Source: Sulfurimonas crateris (GTDB lineage: Bacteria; Campylobacterota; Campylobacteria; Campylobacterales; Sulfurimonadaceae). From it: 64,000 bases of DNA. The translations under genes were made by a program, and so were the position numbers. This document shows, in pieces, positions 1 through 9,548 of this stretch. The notes below the pieces were generated by a model, which made no database searches, was not told the DNA's origin, and worked only from the letters and a program-made list of their open reading frames with translations. Location of the stretch: assembly GCF_005217605.1 (NCBI RefSeq), contig NZ_SZPX01000001.1, positions 310,001 to 374,000 on the forward strand, given 5' to 3'. Every line of letters begins with the position of its first letter. Position 1 is the first letter of the stretch.

Positions 1-882
1 ACCGCCTACTGCATTTACAAATTGGTATCCCATACTCTCTTGAACAAAAATAACTAGATTTTTAGGTTTATCACTCTTAAAATGAGTTTTTTCGATTCTT
101 GAGAAAACAGATTTCTTATCATCGCTCTTAATATCAAGTCTTTTTTTAACTCGTGCCAAAGCTTCTTTTATATCCATTTTTCCATACTGTTTAACTTCAC
201 CGCCCTCATGTACGGCATTGCTGTAGATGGCATAACTTATGCTGTGAAGCGAGTTTTTTGTTATCTCGTTTACCATTCTGTTTGTCGAGAACATGGCATC
301 TGATATATTAGCCCCTCTATGTCCAAATGATGAGCGAACACCTATGAACAGCAGTGCCAAGATAGGTAAAAATATTGCAATTCTTTTTATATAAGAAGTC
401 TCAAATAGTTTTAAAAAATCATCTTTTACATGTTTTAGATAAAAGTATACAAACACCCCTATCATCATAAAGGCTATAAGCAGTTCTGCCTTATAGTCTG
501 CAAATATCATCGCAAAAACTTCTTTGGGGTATATCAGATACTCAACAAAGAGATAATTCGGTCTTACATCGTACTGTGCTATAAAAGGAAATGTTGCATT
601 CTCTATGTATATTGCAAGTGAAAATATCACTAAAAAGTAATACCTTAAAAAACTATTTGCAATATGTTTAAGTTTTACGGGAGTAAAAGATAGAACTATA
701 AGAGGGATAACCAAAAGTATAGAAGCTGTAATAGTATCCATTCTCAAACCGTATATAAATGTCAGCCAGTAATCAACACCGCTGTTTTTAAAATTGTCGA
801 AATATAGGATAAATAAAAACAGTCTTCCTATAAAAAATATAAATATCAAAAGTAAGTAGTACTTAAATAGTTTTTTTAACAT
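1..882 (-). CDS. LTA synthase-family sulfatase / phosphotransferase, partial (C-terminus outside window)
   Basis: Reading frame open from ATG at 882 to the window edge (294 codons, no stop). The N-terminal half has about five hydrophobic membrane segments. It is followed by a periplasmic linker and the start of an alkaline-phosphatase-superfamily domain, visible as KNLVIFVQES, where the Glu-Ser is the usual first metal-ligand strand. The family (LtaS/EptA/OpgB-like) transfers phosphoglycerol or phosphoethanolamine groups to envelope glycans or lipids. It is divergent from a homologous gene starting at 1060, so the two probably form a paralogous pair. The substrate cannot be told from the sequence, and the catalytic Thr region lies beyond the window. 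Confidence 0.8.
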   Translation of the reverse strand, partial: MLKKLFKYYLLLIFIFFIGRLFLFILYFDNFKNSGVDYWLTFIYGLRMDTITASILLVIPLIVLSFTPVKLKHIANSFLRYYFLVIFSLAIYIENATFPFIAQYDVRPNYLFVEYLIYPKEVFAMIFADYKAELLIAFMMIGVFVYFYLKHVKDDFLKLFETSYIKRIAIFLPILALLFIGVRSSFGHRGANISDAMFSTNRMVNEITKNSLHSISYAIYSNAVHEGGEVKQYGKMDIKEALARVKKRLDIKSDDKKSVFSRIEKTHFKSDKPKNLVIFVQESMGYQFVNAVGG

Positions 883-939
883 GTGTGTTTTGCCTTTGTC
901 TGTTTTAGAGCAGAAAGATATAGTTTTTTCATTACATCG

Positions 940-992
940 ATATGAACTTAAAATGAATTTTTGTTCATATTTAAGATGAAAAAAACTTCATC
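940..992. repeat. Two inverted repeats in the divergent promoter region
   Basis: ATATGAAC (940-947) is mirrored by GTTCATAT (963-970), and GATGAA (975-980) by TTCATC (987-992), the latter followed by a T-run. They lie between two divergent envelope genes. They could be an operator plus a small terminator-like hairpin; no function is proven. Confidence 0.45.
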
Positions 993-1059
993 TTTTTTTC
1001 ATTCCTGCTTCATATCTTTTTTTTAATATTTCGTAAATTTTTATTAAAGGATATTGCTT

Positions 1060-2985
1060 ATGAAAGAAAACAGAGCAAATAGGTATAGTTTCATAAATCT
1101 GATTTTTTGGCTTTTTTTAATTATTTCGGCTATTACAAGAACAGTGCTTTTGGTTAAATCTATCGATACAATAGAGCTCTCTTTTGTGGAGATTGCAAAA
1201 ATATATCTGATCGGGGCGTTTTATGATTTTGTAAGTGCCGGTTATCTGGTTATCCCTTTTGTGCTTTATCTCTTTTTTATGCCACAAAAGTTTTTTAGCC
1301 ATACTGCTCATCGTTACGTTACCTACGCGTTTACATATATTTTACTTTTCGGAGCCGTTTTTTTGGCATTTAGCGAATGGTTTTTCTGGGAGGAGTTTAG
1401 CGTTAGGTTTAATTTTATTGCAGTTGATTATCTGGTCTATACAAAGGAGGTAATAGGAAATATACGAGAGTCATATCCTATGGGTATACTGCTCAGTGTT
1501 ATAACAGCTATCTCGGGAGTGGTTTTTTATGTTCTTTATAAGCTTGATTATATTGAAGATATTTTAAATACCAAAAGCACTATCAAACAGCGTCTAAAGC
1601 CAACATTTATCTACCTTTTAATTCCGGCTATCTCTTTTGCTTCCGTTACTGATAATTTTTCAAAAATCTCCAAAAACCAATATAACAATGAACTTACTAA
1701 ATCCGGTTTGTACTCTCTTCTTGCGGCGTTTAGAAACAATATGCTTGATTATGATAAGTTTTATATAACTGATAAAGAGGAGAGCGTATTGGCAAACCTG
1801 AAAAAAGAGATAGACAGCAATAGCTCTGCTTTTTTAAATTCAAATGATATAACAAGAGATATAATCAAGTCGGGTGAAGAGAAGGATTATAATATCGTGA
1901 TGATAGTTGTTGAGAGTTTGAGCGGCAAATTTCTCAAAGCATTAGGCGCAGAAAAAGAGCTGACTCCAAACTTGGATTCTTTGGCAAACGAAAGTCTATT
2001 TTTTACCAATTATTATGCAACCGGTACACGAACGGTTAGAGGAATGGAAGCGATTACTCTATCGGTGCCGCCCACACCCGGACGTTCAATAGTCAAACGA
2101 CCAGATAACCACAACATGTTCTCAAGCGGATTTATTTTTAAAAACAAAGGATATGAGACAAAGTTTATATACGGCGGGCACGGCTATTTTGACAATATGA
2201 ATGAATTTTTTTCAAATAACGGATTTGATATTGTCGATAGAACAGATTTTAGCGATGAGGAGGATACTTTTCATACTGTTTGGGGAGTTTGCGATGAGGA
2301 TTTGTTAAACAAGACTTTAAAAGAGGCTGACTCCTCATACAAAGCCCATAAACCTTTTATGAGCTTTGTTATGACGACATCAAATCACAGACCTTATGAT
2401 TATCCTGATGGGAAAATTGATATTCCCTCTCATACAGGAAGAGACGGAGCCGTTAAATACATGGATTATGCTATCGGGGAGTTTATGAAAAAAGCAAAAG
2501 ATAAGCCATGGTTTAAAAATACTATTTTTGTAATTGTTGCGGACCACTGCTCTACAAGTGCAGGAAAAACAGAGATCCCTCTTGATAAATATCGTATTCC
2601 GATGATAGTATATGCGCCCGAGATATTAAAAGCTCAAGTTGTCGATAAAGTTGCAAGTCAAATTGACATAATGCCTACTCTGTTTAGTGTGCTAAACTGG
2701 TCATATAAAAGCAAGTTTTACGGTAGTGATATTTTAAGTCCATCTTTTAAAGAACGAGCGTTAATCGGTACCTACCAAAAACTTGGACTTTATAAAGAGA
2801 ACAAACTTGTTGTTTTGTCTCCTGCAAAAAAGATTAAAAGTTATGAGGTTGTTGAACAAGACTTATATGACACAAAGTACAAAGAGATTCAAATAGACAG
2901 AAATCTTGAAGCAGAGATAGTGAGCTATTATCAAGGAGCGAGTACTCTTCACAAAAAAAGGCTAGACAGATATGAGTGGCAATAG
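1060..2985 (+). CDS. LTA synthase-family sulfatase (phosphoglycerol/phosphoethanolamine transferase-like)
   Basis: 641 aa inner-membrane enzyme. Four to five N-terminal membrane segments (about residues 10-155) precede a soluble periplasmic domain. That domain contains YNIVMIVVES (first metal site), the TGTRTVRG segment carrying the likely Thr nucleophile, SNHRPYD and VADH (distal metal ligands). ATG 1060 is chosen because AAAGG lies 9 nt upstream; an in-frame TTG at 1054 is less likely. The 3' end overlaps the PAP2 gene by 14 nt, which suggests translational coupling. The pairing with a lipid phosphatase fits an envelope-decoration module in which a phospholipid donates the head group; the exact acceptor is unknown. 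Confidence 0.85.
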   Translation: MKENRANRYSFINLIFWLFLIISAITRTVLLVKSIDTIELSFVEIAKIYLIGAFYDFVSAGYLVIPFVLYLFFMPQKFFSHTAHRYVTYAFTYILLFGAVFLAFSEWFFWEEFSVRFNFIAVDYLVYTKEVIGNIRESYPMGILLSVITAISGVVFYVLYKLDYIEDILNTKSTIKQRLKPTFIYLLIPAISFASVTDNFSKISKNQYNNELTKSGLYSLLAAFRNNMLDYDKFYITDKEESVLANLKKEIDSNSSAFLNSNDITRDIIKSGEEKDYNIVMIVVESLSGKFLKALGAEKELTPNLDSLANESLFFTNYYATGTRTVRGMEAITLSVPPTPGRSIVKRPDNHNMFSSGFIFKNKGYETKFIYGGHGYFDNMNEFFSNNGFDIVDRTDFSDEEDTFHTVWGVCDEDLLNKTLKEADSSYKAHKPFMSFVMTTSNHRPYDYPDGKIDIPSHTGRDGAVKYMDYAIGEFMKKAKDKPWFKNTIFVIVADHCSTSAGKTEIPLDKYRIPMIVYAPEILKAQVVDKVASQIDIMPTLFSVLNWSYKSKFYGSDILSPSFKERALIGTYQKLGLYKENKLVVLSPAKKIKSYEVVEQDLYDTKYKEIQIDRNLEAEIVSYYQGASTLHKKRLDRYEWQ

Positions 2986-3637
2986 GCAAATTATAGTTAC
3001 AATATTTTGCCTTTTTGCTCTTTTTCTTCTTTTTGAGTTTACAAATATAGATGTATTTGTGCAAGAGTTTTTTTATGATGAGGTTATACAAAAATGGCTT
3101 TTATCGCATCAAAAAGGAAGTTTGTTAGATACACTTTTTTATACGGGCATTAAAAAAGTAATTATAGTTTTTGGAGTTTTTATTTTATTTTTGTATCTGT
3201 ACTCCTTTAAAGATTCTGTACAGACTTTAAAAGAGTACAGAAGAGGATTGTTGACAGTATGGCTGAGTATAGCAGTTGTTCCCCTCGTTGTCGGAGCCTT
3301 AAAAGCGATCTCAAATGTGCCTTGTCCATGTGACTTTGAACATTTTGGAGGAGGCTATCCATACATAAGAGTCCTTGATGCGATGCCACAAGAGATTGTA
3401 AAAAAATTCAAGTGTTATCCTGCCGGTCATGCAAGCGGTGGTTTTGCTCTTATGTCGCTATTTTTTCTTTTTAAAGAGCCAAAAAATAGATATATTGCTC
3501 TTGTTACGGCAATTACAATCGGCTGGAGTATGGGATTGTATAAAATGTTAATAGGACATCATTACTTAAGTCACACTGTAATAACTATGGTTTTAGCATG
3601 GCTTTTGATATTGCTGATCTATAAAATTGTAAAATAA
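2972..3637 (+). CDS. PAP2-family membrane phosphatase
   Basis: 221 aa with about five membrane segments. The PAP2 motifs are present in divergent form: K-x6-CP where KxxxxxxRP is usual, PAGH (PSGH), and GHHYLSH (SRxxxxxHxxxD). From memory, the CPCD / PAGHASGGFAL / MGLYKMLxGxHxLSH pattern marks a recognised PAP2 subfamily, so these changes are probably not inactivating. Family members remove phosphate from lipids such as lipid A, phosphatidic acid or undecaprenyl pyrophosphate. It overlaps the upstream transferase by 14 nt and is probably co-transcribed with it. Confidence 0.8.
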   Translation: MSGNRQIIVTIFCLFALFLLFEFTNIDVFVQEFFYDEVIQKWLLSHQKGSLLDTLFYTGIKKVIIVFGVFILFLYLYSFKDSVQTLKEYRRGLLTVWLSIAVVPLVVGALKAISNVPCPCDFEHFGGGYPYIRVLDAMPQEIVKKFKCYPAGHASGGFALMSLFFLFKEPKNRYIALVTAITIGWSMGLYKMLIGHHYLSHTVITMVLAWLLILLIYKIVK

Positions 3638-3709
3638 ATATTGCATTTTGAAATATTATTTCGCAACAAATATTTTTTTAATTACAATAGTAGTTAAAAA
3701 AGGCATAGG

Positions 3710-4054
3710 ATGATCTTAGGCAGATGCCCATATTGTGAGGATGGTTCCATTGAGGTGCGTGACAAAGAGGTTTGCGGTAAAAAGGTTAAGCTCTATGCCT
3801 GTAGCAACGCTCACTGGAAAACCGAGGATGGCGAGATGTTCGAGCTTAGAGATGATGCTTCGTGTGACTTTCGTATCTGGCAGAACTCACTTGCAAAATA
3901 TGGAAAGTGGCTTACATATAAAGAGGTAAGAGAGCTTTTGGAAAACGAGGCTATTGAAGTTGAGCTTCTTAGCAAAAAATACGGCAAAAAGATCTACTAC
4001 AACAAGCAGATAGTCTTAAATCCAGAGTACGGAGTGAGTGTTTTGTGGGATTAA
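3710..4054 (+). CDS. Zinc-ribbon protein of unknown function
   Basis: 114 aa. It opens with a CPYC pair, and further cysteines lie near residues 22 and 31, resembling a topoisomerase-type zinc ribbon. The remainder is charged and soluble with no signal peptide. Start ATG 3710 has AGG immediately upstream, and a TACAAT box lies near 3682. It is a monocistronic-looking gene between the PAP2 gene and the alpha operon. I do not recognise a specific function; nucleic-acid binding is only an inference from the zinc ribbon. Confidence 0.7.
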   Translation: MILGRCPYCEDGSIEVRDKEVCGKKVKLYACSNAHWKTEDGEMFELRDDASCDFRIWQNSLAKYGKWLTYKEVRELLENEAIEVELLSKKYGKKIYYNKQIVLNPEYGVSVLWD

Positions 4055-4132
4055 GCTGTAGTAAAAAAGAGTAAAAGTAGATAATCTTATATAAAACATA
4101 ATGCTTTAATAAATCTTTTACATTTATTTGTG

Positions 4133-4138
4133 TATAAT
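4133..4138 (+). promoter_or_regulatory. -10 box of the alpha-operon promoter
   Basis: TATAAT preceded by TG, about 135 nt upstream of rpmJ. No good -35 is visible, but the upstream DNA is T-rich, as is typical of Campylobacterota promoters. The long 5' leader (about 4145-4272) could carry regulation by S4, the known repressor of alpha operons. Confidence 0.6.
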
Positions 4139-4272
4139 CCTCATCCGCTTTGCTGTTTTGACATTACAGTTGAGTATTTTTACCTATGTAGAGATATATA
4201 GATAAAAGTATTGGCAAGCAGATATAGATGCTTGCCTAAATGCAGCAAAGAATTAAATACAGGAGACTTTCA

Positions 4273-4386
4273 ATGAAAGTACGCGCTTCAGTAAAGAAGA
4301 TGTGTGATGACTGTAAAGTTATCAAACGCAAAGGCATTGTTAGAGTAATCTGCAAAGTCAAAAAACATAAACAGAGACAAGGATAA
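4273..4386 (+). CDS. rpmJ: 50S ribosomal protein L36
   Basis: 37 aa. It is the zinc-binding form with CDDC, a third Cys and a His in the standard C-x2-C-x12-C-x5-H pattern, and is rich in Lys/Arg. AGGAG lies about 8 nt before the ATG. It is first in the alpha operon, 2 nt before rpsM. L36 stabilises 23S rRNA near the L7/L12 stalk base. infA, which often precedes rpmJ, is not upstream here: the preceding gene is an unrelated zinc-ribbon protein, so the operon is detached from spc/secY. Confidence 0.95.
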   Translation: MKVRASVKKMCDDCKVIKRKGIVRVICKVKKHKQRQG

Positions 4387-4388
4387 TC

Positions 4389-4751
4389 ATGGCTCGTATT
4401 TCTGGTGTTGATTTACCTAAAAAGAAAAGAATTGAGTATGGTCTAACATACGTGTACGGTATAGGTCTTCATGCTTCTCGCAAGATCCTAGATGCTACTG
4501 GTATAGACTATAACAAAAGAGTTTACGAACTTAGCGAAGATGATGTTGCTGCGATCACAAAAGAGATCCGTGCAAATCACATTGTTGAAGGTGATCTTCG
4601 TAAGCAAGTTGCAATGGACATTAAAGCACTTATGGACCTAGGTTCATACAGAGGTCTTCGTCACCGTCGTGGTCTTCCATGTCGTGGTCAAAAAACTAAG
4701 ACAAATGCGCGTACTCGTAAGGGTAAACGTAAAACTGTCGGCGCAGCATAA
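4389..4751 (+). CDS. rpsM: 30S ribosomal protein S13
   Basis: 120 aa with the S13 signature: [25 protein letters not shown] at the N-terminus and the [25 protein letters not shown] tail. It sits in the 30S head and contacts S19, the P-site tRNA and the 50S subunit (bridge B1). It is in the alpha operon between rpmJ and rpsK with 2 and 10 nt gaps. Arginine is mostly encoded by CGT, the bias of highly expressed genes here. Confidence 0.97.
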   Translation: MARISGVDLPKKKRIEYGLTYVYGIGLHASRKILDATGIDYNKRVYELSEDDVAAITKEIRANHIVEGDLRKQVAMDIKALMDLGSYRGLRHRRGLPCRGQKTKTNARTRKGKRKTVGAA

Positions 4752-4761
4752 GGATTAACAG

Positions 4762-5154
4762 ATGGCAAAAAGAAAAGCTGTTAGAAAAAAAGTAGTAAAG
4801 AAAAATATTGCACGTGGTATCTGCCACATCTCTGCATCATTTAACAATACACTTGTAACTATTACAGACGAAATGGGCAACATGATCGCTTGGAGCTCTG
4901 CAGGTAGTCTTGGTTTTAAAGGTAGCAAAAAATCTACTCCGTTCGCGGCTCAGGCAGCTGTTGAAGCAGCAGTAGAGAAAGCTCAAGTACATGGTATTAA
5001 AGAACTTGGTATTAAAGTTCAAGGTCCAGGTTCAGGTCGTGAAACAGCAACTAAAGCTGTTGGTTCAATAGAGGGTATCCGTGTTACATTCATGAAAGAT
5101 GTTACACCTTTACCACACAATGGTTGTCGCGCACCTAAGCGCCGTAGAGTTTAA
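4762..5154 (+). CDS. rpsK: 30S ribosomal protein S11
   Basis: 130 aa. It shows the S11 core ([27 protein letters not shown]) and the conserved [16 protein letters not shown]-terminus. S11 lies on the 30S platform near the mRNA exit and helps shape the E/P site. The start at 4762 follows AAGGATT by about 7 nt. It is third in the alpha operon. Confidence 0.97.
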   Translation: MAKRKAVRKKVVKKNIARGICHISASFNNTLVTITDEMGNMIAWSSAGSLGFKGSKKSTPFAAQAAVEAAVEKAQVHGIKELGIKVQGPGSGRETATKAVGSIEGIRVTFMKDVTPLPHNGCRAPKRRRV

Positions 5155-5165
5155 GGAGATTACTG

Positions 5166-5792
5166 ATGGCAAGATATAGAGGTCCAGTAGAAAAAATCGA
5201 AAGAAGATTTGGAGTTAGCCTTAACCTAAAAGGGGAGCGTCGTTTAGCAGGTAAGTCTGCATTAGAGAAACGTCCTTATGCTCCGGGTCAACATGGTCAG
5301 CGTCGTAAAAAAGTATCTGAATACGGTTTACAGTTAAATGAAAAGCAAAAAGCAAAATTCATGTACGGTGTTTCTGAGAAGCAATTCCGCGCACTATTCG
5401 TTGAAGCTAAAAGAAGAGAAGGAAACACGGGTACAAACCTTGTTACTTTGATCGAGCAGAGATTAGACAACGTTGTTTACAGAATGGGATTTGCATCAAC
5501 TCGTCGTTTTGCACGCCAGCTTGTAACACACGGTCACATCCTAGTAGATGGCAAGAAATTAGATATTCCTTCTTACCGTGTAAGACCTGGACAAAAAATT
5601 GAAGTTCGTGAGAGCAGCAAAAACAACTCTCAGATCGTTCGTGCTTTAGAGCTTACAAACCAGACTGGTTTAGCTCCATGGGTTGATATCGATGCTGATA
5701 AAAAATTCGGTATCTTTACTCGTCTTCCAGAGCGTGAAGAAGTTGTTATACCTGTAGAAGAGCGTTTAATCGTTGAGCTTTACTCGAAATAA
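5166..5792 (+). CDS. rpsD: 30S ribosomal protein S4
   Basis: 208 aa. Primary 16S rRNA binder and, in other bacteria, translational repressor of the alpha operon. The N-terminus lacks the zinc-binding cysteines, so this is the zinc-free form. An S4 RNA-binding domain is visible near residues 95-155 ([27 protein letters not shown]). AAGGAG precedes the ATG. It lies between rpsK and rpoA. Confidence 0.97.
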   Translation: MARYRGPVEKIERRFGVSLNLKGERRLAGKSALEKRPYAPGQHGQRRKKVSEYGLQLNEKQKAKFMYGVSEKQFRALFVEAKRREGNTGTNLVTLIEQRLDNVVYRMGFASTRRFARQLVTHGHILVDGKKLDIPSYRVRPGQKIEVRESSKNNSQIVRALELTNQTGLAPWVDIDADKKFGIFTRLPEREEVVIPVEERLIVELYSK

Positions 5793-5821
5793 TAGTTAAA
5801 AATATAAAAGGCGTAAGAGAC

Positions 5822-6814
5822 ATGAAAAAGATTAAAACTACTCCACTTGCTCCTCAAGAGTTTGAGGTAGAGCAGATTAGTGAGAATGAAGCTAATATAA
5901 TGGCGTATCCTTTTGAGACTGGATATGCTATATCTTTAGCTCATCCACTTCGCCGTTTTTTGTTAAGCAGCTCGGTAGGTTATGCACCGGTAGCTATTAA
6001 AATTGAAGGTGCTAAGCACGAGTTTGACTCAGTGCGCGGTATGCTTGAAGATATCTCAGATTTTATTTTAAATCTAAAAGAGATCAGATTTAAGCTACTT
6101 GGTGATGCTACAGAGGCAGAAGTTAATTACAGCTTTGCAGGTCCTTGTACTATTAAAGGCGGCGACCTTACAAATAGCGAAGTGGAAGTAGTAACACCGG
6201 AGTTTCATTTAGCAACTCTAAATGAGGATTCAGTGCTTAACTTTAAGATCAAAATCGCACAAGGTATCGGTTATGTTGCTAGTGAGGATACTCATGATGG
6301 ACTAGACGAAGGATACATCGCTTTAGATGCATACTTCACTCCTGTTCGCAGCGCGACTTACAAAATAGAGAACGTACTGGTAGAAGATAACCCTAACTTT
6401 GAGAGAGTTGTAATGAACATTAGAACTGACGGACAAATTTCTCCGTTGGACGCGTTTAGAAACTCACTTGAAGTTATGTATGCTCAACTAGCTGTATTTA
6501 ATAGCGAAATTAGCGTTAAATCTCCGACTACTATTGAGAGAACTGAAGAGAGCCCGGACCTTAAAAAACTAACTATGCATATTGATAACTTAGGTTTGAG
6601 TGCAAGAAGTTTCAACTGTCTTGACCGCTCGAACATCAAACTTATAGGTGAAATAGCGTTGATGAGCACAAATGACCTCAAAAACGTAAAGAACCTTGGT
6701 AAAAAGTCATATGATGAGATCGTTGAAAAACTTCAAGAGTTTGGATATGAAGTTGGAGGCGATCTTTCAGATGAGATCGTTAGTGGATTAAAAAAGAAAA
6801 TCGAAGCTTTATAA
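5822..6814 (+). CDS. rpoA: DNA-directed RNA polymerase alpha subunit
   Basis: 330 aa, normal size. The N-terminal dimerisation domain includes [27 protein letters not shown]. The C-terminal domain (about residues 255-325) has the helix-hairpin-helix [19 protein letters not shown], which binds UP elements and activators. Expected position in the alpha operon between rpsD and rplQ, 29 nt after rpsD. It acts in the cytoplasm as the assembly scaffold for beta and beta'. Confidence 0.97.
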   Translation: MKKIKTTPLAPQEFEVEQISENEANIMAYPFETGYAISLAHPLRRFLLSSSVGYAPVAIKIEGAKHEFDSVRGMLEDISDFILNLKEIRFKLLGDATEAEVNYSFAGPCTIKGGDLTNSEVEVVTPEFHLATLNEDSVLNFKIKIAQGIGYVASEDTHDGLDEGYIALDAYFTPVRSATYKIENVLVEDNPNFERVVMNIRTDGQISPLDAFRNSLEVMYAQLAVFNSEISVKSPTTIERTEESPDLKKLTMHIDNLGLSARSFNCLDRSNIKLIGEIALMSTNDLKNVKNLGKKSYDEIVEKLQEFGYEVGGDLSDEIVSGLKKKIEAL

Positions 6815-6837
6815 GCTTTTAAAAAGAGGAATTATAG

Positions 6838-7188
6838 ATGAGACATCGTCATGGATACCGTAAACTAGGTCGTACAAGCTCACACCGTGCTGCTTTACTT
6901 AAGAACCTAAGTATTTCGTTAATTGAACATGGTAAAATTGAAACTACTGTTATGAAAGCAAAAGAGTTACGCTCTTATATTGAAAAACTTATTACTGCTG
7001 CAGGTAAAGGTGATTCAAATGCTCATAAAGCAGTATTTGCGGCGCTTCAAAGTAAAGAAGCAACTAAAACTTTAGTAAATGAGATAGCTCCTAAGTATGT
7101 TGATCGCCCGGGAGGATACACTAGAATCACTAGAACTCGTATCCGCCGTGGTGATGCTACTACTATGGCATTCATCGAGCTTGTTTAA
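6838..7188 (+). CDS. rplQ: 50S ribosomal protein L17
   Basis: 116 aa, with the [24 protein letters not shown] start and the [18 protein letters not shown] signature. It binds near the polypeptide exit tunnel. Last gene of the alpha operon, with AGAGGA upstream. The gap downstream holds a copy of the r-protein intergenic element whose hairpin may end or process the transcript. Confidence 0.97.
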   Translation: MRHRHGYRKLGRTSSHRAALLKNLSISLIEHGKIETTVMKAKELRSYIEKLITAAGKGDSNAHKAVFAALQSKEATKTLVNEIAPKYVDRPGGYTRITRTRIRRGDATTMAFIELV

Positions 7189-7198
7189 TTAAGTACAC

Positions 7199-7256
7199 AA
7201 AAGGAACAAAGTCCCTTTTGCTACGCTAACGCTGAGTTTTACCCACAGGGCATAAA
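7199..7256 (+). repeat. Ribosomal intergenic element, copy A
   Basis: A hairpin at 7199-7219 (AAAAGG, A.C mismatch, A-T pair, loop CAAAG) is followed by the core TACGCTAACGCTGAGTT at 7222-7238. Same order and spacing as the copy at 37711-37768. The 3' half of the core block is degenerate compared with the other copies. It lies just after rplQ. Confidence 0.7.
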
Positions 7257-7361
7257 GACTCGGCGTCAAGCCCACGCACAGCAAAGCCGTGCTTTTTAGC
7301 CCTTTCATATACATAATAAAACTTCCCAATTCTAAAATACTTTAATAAAAAGTGAGACATT

Positions 7362-8582
7362 ATGAGTAATTTTGCATTTGGAACTTATAGAATAAGTGAT
7401 ATAAATCCTCAGCATATAGAAGCCCTAAAAGAGGCTATAGAATCCGGCATAACGATGATAGACACATCTTCAAACTATATGGACGGCGGCGCAGAACGCG
7501 CTATTGCAGTTGCCCTTAGAGAGTTCGACGAAGATAAAAAAGATGAAGTTGAGATCGTAAGCAAGTTTGGTTATATTCAGGGCTCAAACCTCAAAGAGTA
7601 TAAAGAGAACCCTTCTGAAGATGAAGTCGTAAAGTATAGCGAGGAGTGTTACCACTCTATCTCAAAATCATTTATGCATGAGCAGCTAAGCGCTTCACTA
7701 GAGCGCCTGGAGATGGAGAAAATAGGCTGCTACCTTATCCACAATCCTGAATACTATATTTTAGATGCTATCAACAGAGGCACTCCAAAAGATGAGCGTC
7801 TTGATGAGATGTACAAAAGATTGCAAGAGGCTTTTGTAGGACTAGAAGAGGAAGTAAAAAGCGGCAGAATCGGCTCTTACGGCATCAGTTCAAACAGCTT
7901 TTCACTTCCGCATACCAGTGATGAGTTTTTACCTTATGAAGATCTGCTCACACTCGCCTACAATGCGGCTATGATAGTCGGAAACAGAACTCACAGCTTT
8001 GCGACCATAGAGCTTCCTATAAATCTCTTAGAGAGAGAGGGGCTTAAGTGTGCTTCTTGGGCAAAAGAGAACGGTCTTAGAGTTTTGGCAAACAGACCTC
8101 TAAACGCAAAACATAACGAGATGATGTTTCGTTTGGCAGATTACGATGAGAGCAAGGATTACTACACATACTTCAATGAGCTGATGGAAGTCTCCGACAA
8201 TGAAGCGCTAGAGCCTCTGTACAATCTTTTAGAGCAGTTGGATGCTACCAAGCACAAATTTGGATGGATAGGCGACTATGATGTTTTTCTATTTGCGCAG
8301 ATCATCCCTCATATTAAAAAAGTCCTTCAAAAGATAGATGAGGAGAACAGCAAAACATTGGTGGAGTTTATTGATCTTTATCTTGGCGAATACAGAAAGA
8401 TGGTCGCTTACGAGTGCTCAAAAAGAACCAGAGTTGAGTTAAAAGAGTTCTTTAAAGAGTGCAGTGGCTCGATGCAGGAGTGCGCATTGAACTATTTAAG
8501 AAACAATGAAAATGTCGATTATATTCTTGTTGGTATGAGAAGACCTTCATATGTGTATGAAATTCTTTCTTTGGATAGATAG
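7362..8582 (+). CDS. Aldo/keto reductase family protein
   Basis: 406 aa, longer than the usual 280-350. The N-terminal barrel shows GTYRISDINP, GITMIDTSSNYMDGGAE (Asp and Tyr of the catalytic tetrad), VSKFGY (Lys) and LIHNPEYY (His), so all four catalytic positions appear present. The C-terminal GMRRPSYVYEIL is typical of the family's cofactor end. It should be an NADPH-dependent oxidoreductase of the cytoplasm; substrate unknown. A central segment (about 255-345) has no obvious match to classical members. Single gene with its own weak SD (GTGAG). Confidence 0.75.
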   Translation: MSNFAFGTYRISDINPQHIEALKEAIESGITMIDTSSNYMDGGAERAIAVALREFDEDKKDEVEIVSKFGYIQGSNLKEYKENPSEDEVVKYSEECYHSISKSFMHEQLSASLERLEMEKIGCYLIHNPEYYILDAINRGTPKDERLDEMYKRLQEAFVGLEEEVKSGRIGSYGISSNSFSLPHTSDEFLPYEDLLTLAYNAAMIVGNRTHSFATIELPINLLEREGLKCASWAKENGLRVLANRPLNAKHNEMMFRLADYDESKDYYTYFNELMEVSDNEALEPLYNLLEQLDATKHKFGWIGDYDVFLFAQIIPHIKKVLQKIDEENSKTLVEFIDLYLGEYRKMVAYECSKRTRVELKEFFKECSGSMQECALNYLRNNENVDYILVGMRRPSYVYEILSLDR

Positions 8583-8662
8583 CTTCTATTTTTTATGACT
8601 TGTTAAGCAATATTTGCATATCTTATGAAAACAATAAAAGATATAAATTATGAAGGATGGGC

Positions 8663-8938
8663 ATGATACCATTTACAGATGAAGAGTTGATGAATCCGGT
8701 AAAGAATGTTATAGATAAGGTTCGTCCATCTTTAGCCCTTGACGGCGGAGATATAGAGTTTATAACAGTTAAAAACTCAAAAGTCTACATACAACTAAGA
8801 GGCGCATGCGTTGGATGTGCCAGCAGCGGTACTACTTTGAAGTATGGCGTAGAGAGACAGTTGAAAATGGATATTCATCCCGAACTAACGGTAATAAATG
8901 TGCCGATCGGCATGGAAAACGATATAGATAATTTATAA
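8663..8938 (+). CDS. NFU-type iron-sulfur carrier (NifU C-terminal domain)
   Basis: 91 aa consisting of a single NFU domain: VRPSLALDGGDIEFI and the CVGC motif that binds a transferable 4Fe-4S cluster. ATG 8663 is preferred because GAAGG lies 6 nt upstream; ATG 8657 directly abuts that SD. It delivers Fe-S clusters to apoproteins in the cytoplasm. Followed 19 nt later by a TPR gene, probably an operon with murE. Confidence 0.88.
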   Translation: MIPFTDEELMNPVKNVIDKVRPSLALDGGDIEFITVKNSKVYIQLRGACVGCASSGTTLKYGVERQLKMDIHPELTVINVPIGMENDIDNL

Positions 8939-8957
8939 ATATATTAAAGGAGAGAAG

Positions 8958-9548
8958 ATGGCAATAAGTAAACATAAAATATTATCGCAAGCTAAAGATA
9001 GTTTCTCCAAATCAGATTATAAAAATGCGTTGGAGAAGTTTGCAGCAGTACTGCAAAATTTTCCAAATTCAAAAGAGGCTTACAACGGTGTTATACTCGC
9101 AGAGATGGCGCTAAGCGGAGAGGGCGGTGCAGAGGCTCTTTTTGATTATTATGAGATTTTAAAAGAGGAAGACAAAGAGCAGGCAGACATCATTATGAGC
9201 GATATCTTGCAAAATATGGACGGCTCAATGGAGAAGCTCAGTGAAGTCTTCGCACAGCCTATCCGCGACAGAATAGAGTTTGAAGACGGTATTTTGTATA
9301 AAGATTTTAAAGCGTTGATAGACTCTGGAGAGAGCTTTAAAGAGACTTTTGAGAACATCATGTTCTCTACAAGAGTCATCATCACCCAAAAAGAGGATTT
9401 TGCAGACTTCTTGGATAGTCTAATAGAGCACGGTTTTGCAGAGATGGCTTTGACATACTTGGAAAATGCTCTAAGCGTTTACCCGAGTGATGCACTCCTT
9501 AAAAAACTGCTTAAAAAGCTGGCAAAGGGCAAAAAAGTTGAAAATTGA
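8958..9548 (+). CDS. TPR-repeat protein of unknown function
   Basis: 196 aa, all helical. The N-terminus reads as a tetratricopeptide unit (AKDSFSKSDYKNALEKFAAVLQNFPNSKEAY) and the C-terminus as another (AEMALTYLENALSVYPSDALLKKLLKK). No signal peptide, so cytoplasmic. A strong SD (AAAGGAGAG) precedes ATG 8958. Its end overlaps murE by 11 nt, implying coupling to peptidoglycan synthesis genes. A scaffold role is plausible but not shown. Confidence 0.75.
   Translation: MAISKHKILSQAKDSFSKSDYKNALEKFAAVLQNFPNSKEAYNGVILAEMALSGEGGAEALFDYYEILKEEDKEQADIIMSDILQNMDGSMEKLSEVFAQPIRDRIEFEDGILYKDFKALIDSGESFKETFENIMFSTRVIITQKEDFADFLDSLIEHGFAEMALTYLENALSVYPSDALLKKLLKKLAKGKKVEN

Noticed and set aside
9487-9537. 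Upstream start for murE
   Set aside because: Would overlap the TPR gene by over 60 nt and has no SD; TTG 9538 has AAAGGG at good spacing.
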